DNA of 64,000 nucleotides, from positions 3,720,001 through 3,784,000 of the forward strand of contig OZ244212.1 in the NCBI GenBank assembly GCA_965216695.1. Direction: 5' to 3'. A model generated the notes under the pieces. The model searched no databases. It saw nothing but the letters and a program-made list of their open reading frames with translations, and had not been told where the DNA came from. The translations under genes and the position numbers were made by a program. Position 1 is the first letter of the stretch. Every line of letters begins with the position of its first letter. Below, piece after piece: positions 7,442 to 14,912 of the stretch. Origin of the DNA: G965216695 sp965216695. GTDB lineage: Bacteria; Pseudomonadota; Gammaproteobacteria; Pseudomonadales; Azotimanducaceae.

Positions 7442-8965
7442 ATGTGCACACGCGGCCGCCACACTGGCGTCATGTCGTTGTCCCGCTCACATGTTGTCCT
7501 CTTCGCCGCCGGTGCCGCTGTGCTGGCGTTCCACCCGCTGATCTGGCTCGTCGGAACCTGGTACAAACCCGGCTACGACGGCCTGGGCGTGCTGGCGTTT
7601 GCGCTCGTGGTGGCGCTGTTCGCCTGGAGCGTGAGCAGTGCGCGTGTGCATCACGGACCAAGCAACCCGCTGCCGCTGATACTGCTCGCCGCAAGCGCCC
7701 TGGTGCGGCTCGTTGCTCAGATTACAGACGTGAACGTCGTGGCGGCTCTGGTGCTTGCGGTGGATGTGTATGCGCTTGCGATGCTGTGCCGGCTGCACGA
7801 ACGCGAGCGCCCGATTGCGCCGGTGTGGCTCGCCTTTCTCTTTCTGTTCAGCCTGCCGCTTGGCCCGGTACTGCAGCGGCTGTGCGGTTATGCGTTGCAA
7901 TGGGTTTCGGCCGCCGGTGCCTGCGGCGTACTCGATGCGATCTTTGCGAACGTGCAGTGCGTCGGCACGCGCCTGACGATCGGCACGCGCGATGTGTTGG
8001 TGGACCTGCCGTGCTCGGGCTCTGAACTGCTGCTGCAGGTACTGGTGTGTTTCGGTGTGCTCGCCGCACTAAAGCGGCCTGCGTTTGCGATGGCCGCCAC
8101 CGGCGTTGCGTGGGCGTTTGTATGTGCATACGTCTGCAACGTACTCCGGATTGTGCTGCTGGCTGCCAGCGTGCACCGGCCGGAGTGGTTTTTCGATCTG
8201 CCGATGCACCAGGATCCCTGGCACACGGGGCTCGGCGTTGTCTGTGTTTTTCTCGCGGTAGCGCTGCTGGCCCTTTGGGGTGAGCGCGTCCGTCCTCGAA
8301 GCGATTCCCCCTCTCTCCCTGTCCGCTGCGCTCCCATGCAGTTACGGCCCGCCGCGAGCGGTGCCGCACTCCCCCGGACAGTATCGCTTCGCTGGGCGGG
8401 CGCGCTCTTTTTTGTAGGTGCAATTGCGATCGTTCACATCGAGCCCGAACCGTTCGATGCGACCGCGCCGCTCACGCTCAACCCCCTGCCGGTGCTGCTC
8501 GCCGACGAGCCCCGGCGCGATGCACCGCTGTCGCGGCAGGAGCAACGCTACTTCCGCATCTACGGCGGCGCCGCTCTCAAACATGTGTATGGACCCGTAG
8601 GCGTGCTCGTGGTGAAGACGGGCTCGCCGCTGCGGCATCTGCATACGCCGGATGTGTGTCTGACCGCTGCCGGATACCGCGTGCGGTTTCTACGCACAGA
8701 TTTCTCTGCCCTGCCGAGCGCCACCTATGCCGCGATAGCACCGGATGGCTTCGAATACCTGGTGCGCGTTACCTACGTGAGCGACACGGGGCGGGTTGCT
8801 GCCAGCGTCGCAGAAGTGGTGTGGCACTGGTTGCGCGCCCCGGAAGAACGCTGGCGCATGGTGCAACGTTTGAGCCCCGGTGCGTTGCCGCGAGATTCTC
8901 TGCGCGACTTCGAAGGCTCGTTGGCTACGGCGCTCGATGTGGACGGATACGGCCTGAAGATCTGA
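7442..8965 (+). CDS. xrtT: exosortase (XrtT-like) with fused EpsI-like C-terminal domain
   Basis: A 507-residue multi-spanning inner-membrane protein. About eight hydrophobic segments fill residues 15-280. The exosortase triad is visible: Cys191 in DLPCSGSELLLQ, Arg236 in CNVLRIVLL and His261 in MHQDPWHTGLG. Exosortases cleave C-terminal PEP-CTERM tails and transfer the protein to a surface acceptor. After a further membrane segment (about 314-330), a periplasmic domain (about 345-505) contains GSPLRHLHTPDVCLTAAGY, resembling EpsI/DUF3485. I recall exosortase T as the subtype next to VIT-domain targets; that label is less certain than the exosortase call. ATG 7472 is an alternative start. The next gene follows after 25 bp. 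Confidence 0.82.
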   Translation: MCTRGRHTGVMSLSRSHVVLFAAGAAVLAFHPLIWLVGTWYKPGYDGLGVLAFALVVALFAWSVSSARVHHGPSNPLPLILLAASALVRLVAQITDVNVVAALVLAVDVYALAMLCRLHERERPIAPVWLAFLFLFSLPLGPVLQRLCGYALQWVSAAGACGVLDAIFANVQCVGTRLTIGTRDVLVDLPCSGSELLLQVLVCFGVLAALKRPAFAMAATGVAWAFVCAYVCNVLRIVLLAASVHRPEWFFDLPMHQDPWHTGLGVVCVFLAVALLALWGERVRPRSDSPSLPVRCAPMQLRPAASGAALPRTVSLRWAGALFFVGAIAIVHIEPEPFDATAPLTLNPLPVLLADEPRRDAPLSRQEQRYFRIYGGAALKHVYGPVGVLVVKTGSPLRHLHTPDVCLTAAGYRVRFLRTDFSALPSATYAAIAPDGFEYLVRVTYVSDTGRVAASVAEVVWHWLRAPEERWRMVQRLSPGALPRDSLRDFEGSLATALDVDGYGLKI

Positions 8966-8990
8966 ACAACAACCGGAGGATAAGCTCAAA

Positions 8991-11195
8991 ATGATACAAC
9001 GCTTGATTATAGGGATAGTAATTGTTTTTGGGGCGCTGTCGGCGTCGCCTGGTGCCTCCGCAGATCAGACGGCGGGCGCGGTGGAGGCGGAGGTGGACGG
9101 CGAGACCGTCGCTTTTCCGATGCTGAATGCCGACTACGAGATCTCCATTGATGGCGATCTGGTGAATGTGCGGTTGCGGCAGACATTTGCGAACCCGCTG
9201 GAGGCACCCGTACACGCCACCTACCTGTTCCCGCTGAACAAAGGGGCGGCGGTGCATCGCATGCGTATGGAAGTGGGCGACGAAGTAATCGTCGCGCGAA
9301 TCCAGCGCAAGCAAGAGGCAGAGAAAACGTTTCAGAAGGCGAAGTCTGAGGGCAAAGCGGCGGCGTTGCTGCGCCAGCACCGGCCGAACATGTTTACGCA
9401 GAAGATTGCCAACCTGATGCCCGGGTTGCCGATCGTTGTGGAAATCGCCTACACGCATGTGGCCGCCAAGGTGGACGGCGAGTACGAAGTGGTGGTGCCG
9501 CTCGTTGTAGGCCCGCGCTATGAGCCGGCGGAGAATGAGGCCGGCGGGCATGGCGGCCAGCACCAGAACGATGTGTTGAGTCCCGTGGATTTCGGTGTGC
9601 ATCCTGCAGTGATGCACAAGGATGATTTGGTACCGCACGAGGATGCGCCGGCAGGGATGGAAACTGGCGCGACCGCAACGACGGTACCGGCAACACCTAA
9701 AGCCAAGGGCCTGTGGCATCTGGTGGAACTCCCCACCTATCCGTCGGTGTTTGGCCTTGGCATTCCACGGCGCATCGATCCGGACCGCGTGGCGGTTACC
9801 GTCCACATGCGGGCCGGTTCTCAGATTGTGGACGCATACAGCGAAACGCACGCGCTCGCCATTCAGCGCGAGCGGCCGGAAGTGCTGAACGCGACCTTTG
9901 CCGAGGGGCGGGTGATCGACAATCGTGATTTCGTGCTGCGCTACGCGCTTGCGGGTACGGACACCACAGCGGGGTTGCTGACCCACTGGGCCGACAACAG
10001 CGGCTATTTCAGCCTGCTGATCGAGCCACCGGCCTTGCCGGACGAGGCGTTGATTGTGCCCCGGGAAATGGTGTTCGTGCTGGACTGTTCCGGCTCGATG
10101 GCCGGCCTGCCGATGTCGGCCAGCAAAGAGTTCATGCGCGCCGCGCTGTCCGGGCTCCGGCCGACCGACAGCTTTCGGATCATCCGCTTCAGTGACGCGG
10201 CCACCGAGTTTTCCACTCAGCCTCTGCCGGCCACGCCGGAGAACGTGCGCAGCGGAATCCGCTACACCAACGCGCTGGCGGGTTCGGGGGGTACCGTGAT
10301 GATGTCCGGTATTCAGCAAGCGCTCATGCCGCCGGTTCCGGAGGGCGCGATCCGCAACGTCGTGTTCCTTACCGATGGCTACATCGGCAACGAAGCGGAG
10401 ATTCTTCGTGTATTGCAAACGCGCTTGAATGACGCGCGGCTGTTCGCGTTCGGCGTGGGTACCGGCGTAAACCGTTACCTCCTCGATGAAATGGCCCGCG
10501 TGGGCCGCGGCTTTGTGCGCTACTTCGATCCGACTCGTGAATCGGCGGAGATGCGTGACATTGCCAATGGTCTGGCGGAGCGGTTGCAGAGCCCTGTGCT
10601 TGCTGACATCGAGATCGATTGGGGCGGATTGCCGGTAACCGATCTGACGCTCGAGCAGGTCCCGGACCTGTACGCGGGTGAATCGATCCGCGTGCAGGGA
10701 CGTTACGAGCACGCAGCGCGCGGCGACGTGGTGATTTCCGGACGTACCGGCGCGTCCAAAGCCGTGTTGACGCTGCCTCTGGAACTGACCCGCGAGCCGA
10801 CCAGCTCAAGCATCGCGTTCGTGTGGGCGAGGGAGCGTGTTGCGTACTGGATGCGCGAGTTGATCGCCCCGGAGCCGGTGCGCGTAAGCGGCTATTCGGA
10901 CGAGCGAATCAAAGACCGGGTAACGAGCCTTGGTCTGCGGCATCGGCTCGTGACGCGCTGGACCAGTTTTGTCGCCGTCAGCGAGCGCGTTTACAACCCG
11001 TCGGCGGATACCACGCCCGATGCATCGGTGCCGTTGCCGATGGTGAAAGGCGTTGCCGCGTCCGCGTACCCGGCGTCTGCGTTCACGGGTTACGCCGCAC
11101 CTGAACCGCCGTTGGTGCTTACGTCGCTGCTGCTCGCGCTGATCGCTGGCGCTAAGGTCTGGATGCGGCGGCGCCGCGACGTCGCGACCGCGTAG
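8991..11195 (+). CDS. VIT and VWA domain protein with PEP-CTERM-like sorting tail
   Basis: A 734-residue secreted protein with GGAGG upstream of its ATG. Signal peptide: about residues 1-25. VIT domain (vault/inter-alpha-trypsin type): about 38-170, with ATYLFPLNKGAAVHRM. VWA domain: about 355-535, with the metal-site motif DCSGSM near residue 364. The C-terminus has Pro-Glu-Pro (APEPP, about 702), a hydrophobic helix (LVLTSLLLALIAGAKVW) and an Arg cluster (RRRR), which is the three-part plan of an exosortase substrate. It lies directly after the exosortase gene in one operon and is the obvious dedicated substrate. VIT/VWA proteins are usually adhesive or matrix-binding. The function here is inferred. 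Confidence 0.88.
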   Translation: MIQRLIIGIVIVFGALSASPGASADQTAGAVEAEVDGETVAFPMLNADYEISIDGDLVNVRLRQTFANPLEAPVHATYLFPLNKGAAVHRMRMEVGDEVIVARIQRKQEAEKTFQKAKSEGKAAALLRQHRPNMFTQKIANLMPGLPIVVEIAYTHVAAKVDGEYEVVVPLVVGPRYEPAENEAGGHGGQHQNDVLSPVDFGVHPAVMHKDDLVPHEDAPAGMETGATATTVPATPKAKGLWHLVELPTYPSVFGLGIPRRIDPDRVAVTVHMRAGSQIVDAYSETHALAIQRERPEVLNATFAEGRVIDNRDFVLRYALAGTDTTAGLLTHWADNSGYFSLLIEPPALPDEALIVPREMVFVLDCSGSMAGLPMSASKEFMRAALSGLRPTDSFRIIRFSDAATEFSTQPLPATPENVRSGIRYTNALAGSGGTVMMSGIQQALMPPVPEGAIRNVVFLTDGYIGNEAEILRVLQTRLNDARLFAFGVGTGVNRYLLDEMARVGRGFVRYFDPTRESAEMRDIANGLAERLQSPVLADIEIDWGGLPVTDLTLEQVPDLYAGESIRVQGRYEHAARGDVVISGRTGASKAVLTLPLELTREPTSSSIAFVWARERVAYWMRELIAPEPVRVSGYSDERIKDRVTSLGLRHRLVTRWTSFVAVSERVYNPSADTTPDASVPLPMVKGVAASAYPASAFTGYAAPEPPLVLTSLLLALIAGAKVWMRRRRDVATA

Positions 11196-11237
11196 GCATG
11201 CTCGGGCGTGCGTGGAGCGCGCGCCCGGCTTGCGTCG

Positions 11238-11963
11238 TCATGAACTGCCGAACACTCGGCGCAGCAACTCGGTGGTTCGTTTCGCCGGGTTGTTGCGTAT
11301 CGCCATCTCCTCTCGCGCCAGCTGCGTGAAGATGGCCTTCTGCGCATAGTTCAACACGTGCCCGTTCAAGTCCGCGTCGATCGGTTTCACCAGCGGCAGT
11401 GCGTTATAGCGCGCCGCGAGGTCGGTGAACGTGCGGGCGGCGCCGACGTCCGCCAGGCTCGACTCTACGATCGGCTGCATCGCCCCGCGTATTCCCGTTG
11501 CGGTGTGCTGTTCGAAGTAGCGTGTGGCCGCATCGTCCGGACCCCGCAGAATGCGCATCGCATCGTCGAACGTCATCGCGCGGACGGCATCCACGAACAG
11601 CTTGCGGGCTTTCGGCGTCGCCACTTCCGCAGCGCGGTTCAGCTCGGTTTCCAGCGTGTCGAACGAACCGGCCAAGCCGAAGCGGGACGCAACGTCCTGC
11701 GCCTTTGCGAGCTCGTCGGGGAGCGGTATGTGCCATTCGGGCGTTTTCAGAAAACCGCCCTCTACTCCCAGGGTGTCGACGACGCGGCCCGTACCGACCG
11801 TGAGCGCCTCCTTCAATCCCGCCGCAACGGTCTCGCTGGAGAGGCTGGAACCGTCGCCTCCGGTGGTGGTGGCGAGTACGTCGTCGAGGATTTCGGATGT
11901 GGTGGCGCAGGCGGTGAGGGCGATAGCGCTTACGCTGATCAGCAATTTTGCAGCGGCGTTCAT
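11238..11963 (-). CDS. DUF4197 family lipoprotein
   Basis: A 241-residue protein starting at ATG 11961-11963 with GGAG six bases upstream; the longer frame to 12056 has no supporting site. The N-terminal lipobox is LTAC, giving lipidated Cys18. The mature part is helical, with AAGLKEALTVGTGRVVDTLG and RTTELLRRVFGSS as in DUF4197 proteins of gammaproteobacteria. Function unknown; envelope location is predicted. It is convergent with the VIT/VWA gene, with 42 bp between the stops. Confidence 0.85.
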   Translation of the reverse strand: MNAAAKLLISVSAIALTACATTSEILDDVLATTTGGDGSSLSSETVAAGLKEALTVGTGRVVDTLGVEGGFLKTPEWHIPLPDELAKAQDVASRFGLAGSFDTLETELNRAAEVATPKARKLFVDAVRAMTFDDAMRILRGPDDAATRYFEQHTATGIRGAMQPIVESSLADVGAARTFTDLAARYNALPLVKPIDADLNGHVLNYAQKAIFTQLAREEMAIRNNPAKRTTELLRRVFGSS

Positions 11964-12238
11964 GGGGATCTCCGTTTCCGAACCGGTGTCTGGACTTGCC
12001 GACGGGGCGTCTTTTGCTCCGCCGAACACGTGCGCGGTACCGCGCCGTTGCCGCAATGATAGCGTTGCCGAGGTTGGTCACGCTACGCGTGTGAAAGGGG
12101 TCCCGATTTTATTGACGTAGGCGATGAGATGTCGAGACACGATGATGACAAATGAGCATGAATGTGACCCACGGCGCAAACCCGAATCCGGACAACGGAG
12201 ACAATTCGGTGCACAAATATGCGACCGGGGACAAGAAT

Positions 12239-12682
12239 ATGGGACGCAGAATCATCACAGGGCTTTCGGCCATTGTGCTGCTGGGATTTGCATCGACCGC
12301 TATTGCGGAAATGGAAGTGTCGAAGTGGTATGCCGGGTGTGAATCGACTATGACCACTAATCATTTCGACTTGGCACCGGGAGAGGTAACCGAACCGATC
12401 TACCTCGACTATTCGAACTGTTCCGATGCGGAAAAGGGTACTCTGCTCGTGTACGGCTACAGCACTACGAAGACGTCGAGTCGGCAGCTTCAGCCGCGAC
12501 ACAACATTCGCCTGACGGCAGTGCCAGCCGACGAATCCGTTGGGACAGAGTCGGTCAGCGATGACGGCTCTTTGGCAATTGATATTCCCAATGCAGAGCA
12601 GGGTTGCTGGGTGTACGCCGAGAACATGAACAAGCGCAAGTCGATCAAGCTGCGGCTTAGAGCGCAACTTCTGGGCGAGTAG
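12239..12682 (+). CDS. secreted protein of unknown function
   Basis: A 147-residue protein. The chosen ATG begins MGRRIITGLSAIVLLGF, a signal peptide ending at TAIA. A purine-rich GGGGA lies about eight bases upstream, whereas the longer frame from 12152 has no signal features. The mature part has three Cys residues (YAGCES, YSNCSD, EQGCWV) and a beta-rich pattern ending in KLRLRAQLL. No family recognised. About 275 bp upstream (11964-12238) hold no other gene that I can support. Confidence 0.6.
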   Translation: MGRRIITGLSAIVLLGFASTAIAEMEVSKWYAGCESTMTTNHFDLAPGEVTEPIYLDYSNCSDAEKGTLLVYGYSTTKTSSRQLQPRHNIRLTAVPADESVGTESVSDDGSLAIDIPNAEQGCWVYAENMNKRKSIKLRLRAQLLGE

Positions 12683-12690
12683 CGCGGACG

Positions 12691-14241
12691 TTAGGGCCGG
12701 AAACCGAATGTCGCGGGCAGCGGTCGTTGTCCGCGGCGTACAAGGTTCGCCCAACGGCACAACACCGGACGCGTGTCGCGCGGATCGATAATCTCTTCGA
12801 TCTCGAAATGTTCCGCCGATCGAAACGGCGAGCGTACTTTGTTTAACCGTTGCTTGATGGCCTCGAGGTGCGCGTCGTAATCCGGCGCATCGGCAAGCTC
12901 TGCCTTATACGCCACTTCTATGCCACCTTCGATTGGTAGCGAGCCCCAGTCTCCGGATGGCCACGCCACCCGCATATGATGGCTGCCGGGTTTCGTGTTG
13001 GCGGCGCCGGCCACCCCGAAGGCTTTGCGCACGACGACGGAGCAGAACGGTGACGCGGATTGGCCGAGCGCCGCCAACGCGGCGCTACCGAAACGAATCG
13101 TCGCGTCTTCTTCGGACTGTTTGCCGATCAAGAATCCGGGGCAGTCCGTTAAGTGTACGAGCGGCAGGTGGAAAAGCGACGCCAGATCGATCAGCCGAAT
13201 CAATTTCCGGCAGCTCGCCGCCGTCCACGCGCCGCCGTAAACGGCGGGATTCTCGGCGAAAAGGGCGACCGCGATACCGTCAAGCCGTGCGAAACCGCTG
13301 ATGATCGAGCGGCCCCACTTGCGTCCGATCTCGAAGAAGGACCCCTCGTCTACCACCGCATCGATCACGCGCTGCATCTTGTAGATCTGCCGCGGGTTTC
13401 GCGGCACGATGTTCAGCAACGCTTCCTCCCTGCGCGAAACCTCATCTTCAGAGTCGATGCGTGGCGGCAGTTCGTCAACGCTGGTGGGCAGGTAGCTCAA
13501 GAAACGGCGCGTACGCTCGAACGCTTCCGCTTCGGTCGCAACTTCGTCGTCAATCGCGCCGTTGCGTGTGTGAATCTTCGACGCGCCGAGTTCTTCCTTA
13601 CTCACATCCCCCAGGCTAGCCCAGTCGACGAGTGCCGGACCGGCGATCATCATCTGCGCCGAGTCTTTCACGATTACGGAATAGTGCGATGTTGCGACGC
13701 GGGCCGCGCCGATGCCTGCCACAGAACCGAGCGCGAGTGACACGCTGGGTGCAACGTTTAGGTGTGCGACGATCGTTTCCCAGCCGCGCACTTCCGGGAT
13801 GTAGGTGCGGCCGGCGGTCTCTATGGTCTTCACTGAACCGCCGCCACCCATTCCGTCCACAAGGCGCACATGCGGCACGCGTAACTCCAGTGCCAACCCT
13901 TCGGATTTCAAGCGTTTTTCGGGGATTGCGGCGTCGGCGGAACCGCCACGTACCGTGAAGTCGTCCCCCGACAGAATGACGGGCCGGGACGCAATCTCGG
14001 CGGTACCTAAAACGAAGTTGGACGGCGTGAACCCCGCCAGATCGCCGTCGTCATCGTATTGGCCAACGCCTGCTGTGGTGCCGATCTCGTGGAATGAGTC
14101 CGGGTCTGCGATCGCGTCAATGCGTTCGCGAACGGTCAGTTTGTTGAATTCGTGCTGGCGGACGACTTTGTCGGCGCCGCCCATCTGCTGCGCGAGCGCC
14201 GTCCTACGGCGCAGTTCATCGATTTCGCCCTGCCAGCTCAT
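12691..14241 (-). CDS. acyl-CoA carboxyltransferase (propionyl/methylmalonyl-CoA type beta subunit)
   Basis: A 516-residue carboxyltransferase of the biotin-dependent acyl-CoA carboxylase beta family, at the usual length. It has an N-terminal helix (ELRRRTALAQQMGGADKVV) and RERIDAIADPDSFHEIG. Crotonase-fold oxyanion loops appear as GGGGSVKTIETAGR in the N-half and VHLTDCPGFLIGKQSEEDA in the C-half. It transfers carboxyl from carboxybiotin to an acyl-CoA. No biotin carboxylase or biotin carrier gene is adjacent, so the partner must be elsewhere. The acyl-CoA substrate cannot be told from the sequence. It is convergent with the small secreted protein at 12239. Confidence 0.85.
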   Translation of the reverse strand: MSWQGEIDELRRRTALAQQMGGADKVVRQHEFNKLTVRERIDAIADPDSFHEIGTTAGVGQYDDDGDLAGFTPSNFVLGTAEIASRPVILSGDDFTVRGGSADAAIPEKRLKSEGLALELRVPHVRLVDGMGGGGSVKTIETAGRTYIPEVRGWETIVAHLNVAPSVSLALGSVAGIGAARVATSHYSVIVKDSAQMMIAGPALVDWASLGDVSKEELGASKIHTRNGAIDDEVATEAEAFERTRRFLSYLPTSVDELPPRIDSEDEVSRREEALLNIVPRNPRQIYKMQRVIDAVVDEGSFFEIGRKWGRSIISGFARLDGIAVALFAENPAVYGGAWTAASCRKLIRLIDLASLFHLPLVHLTDCPGFLIGKQSEEDATIRFGSAALAALGQSASPFCSVVVRKAFGVAGAANTKPGSHHMRVAWPSGDWGSLPIEGGIEVAYKAELADAPDYDAHLEAIKQRLNKVRSPFRSAEHFEIEEIIDPRDTRPVLCRWANLVRRGQRPLPATFGFRP

Positions 14242-14339
14242 AGCGGTTCCGCGGGGCCGGGCGCGCCCGGCCGCTGATTCAGTCCAATTTGATTGGCCAC
14301 ACGACCGGGCCGCAACCCGGCACGTATGGGTGCTCCTGA

Positions 14340-14639
14340 TTAGGCGCGTGTGCCCTCGAAGCTCGCGTTACCGAACGCGCCGAGCTTCACGTTACCGGAC
14401 ATGTTGTCGCCGTCGACCGTTGCGGCAAACTCCAGCGTCATCGGCATCGGGCTCGTGATGTCGGCTTTCCAGGCCAGATTGTCGCCGTCTACTGTGCCGT
14501 CCTTCAGGTCGATCTCGCCCTGGGGTCCGGACAGCTTGCCCGTGAGGGTGTTGCCTTCGGTTGCCAGCTCCATCGTGCCCTGTTGCGCACCCATTGGCGT
14601 GTTCATTGTGGTTTTCCAGGTGCCGTCTGCACTGCTCAT
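14340..14639 (-). CDS. small beta-rich protein of unknown function
   Basis: A 99-residue protein. The ATG at 14637-14639 has GGAG nine bases upstream, so the longer frame to 14714 is not needed. It begins SSADGTWKTTMNTPMG and alternates short beta strands (GTMELATEGNTLTGKLSG, EFAATVDGDNMSGNVKLG). This resembles small lipocalin-like or META-like cytosolic proteins often found near acyl-CoA enzymes. No signal peptide. Function unknown. It may belong with the carboxyltransferase downstream on the same strand. Confidence 0.7.
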   Translation of the reverse strand: MSSADGTWKTTMNTPMGAQQGTMELATEGNTLTGKLSGPQGEIDLKDGTVDGDNLAWKADITSPMPMTLEFAATVDGDNMSGNVKLGAFGNASFEGTRA

Positions 14640-14752
14640 GCGTGGGTTCTCCGTGGTCAAGTGTCGAAAGTGGCGGGAGTATCGCACAAGACTGTGTCCT
14701 CGCTGAAGATGCAAAGAGGTCTGGGGGCAATGGTGTTAGTTAAGCTGATTTG

Positions 14753-14781
14753 TTGACAGATTGGTCAGGCGAGCGTTATAA
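14753..14781 (+). promoter_or_regulatory. sigma70-type promoter of the DUF11-repeat surface gene
   Basis: TTGACA at 14753-14758, 17-bp spacer, TTATAA at 14776-14781. The implied leader of about 125 bases before the GTG at 14913 contains an inverted repeat around 14790-14815 and a CTTCGA-AC-GGGG motif also seen upstream of the PEP-CTERM gene. Confidence 0.6.
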
Positions 14782-14912
14782 CATTCGTGTCGGCCGCGCA
14801 TTTGAGGGGCGCGATTCGATACGGCGCTTCGAAACCGGGGCAGTTCGCCAGGCGAGGAAACCTGCGCGATGCGCGCCAGCAAGGGAGCTAACAAGGGACT
14901 AGAGATCAGGGG

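Noticed and set aside
8925..10712. A long minus-strand frame opposite the VIT/VWA gene
   Set aside because: His/Arg-rich shadow of a well-supported gene, without motif or ribosome site.
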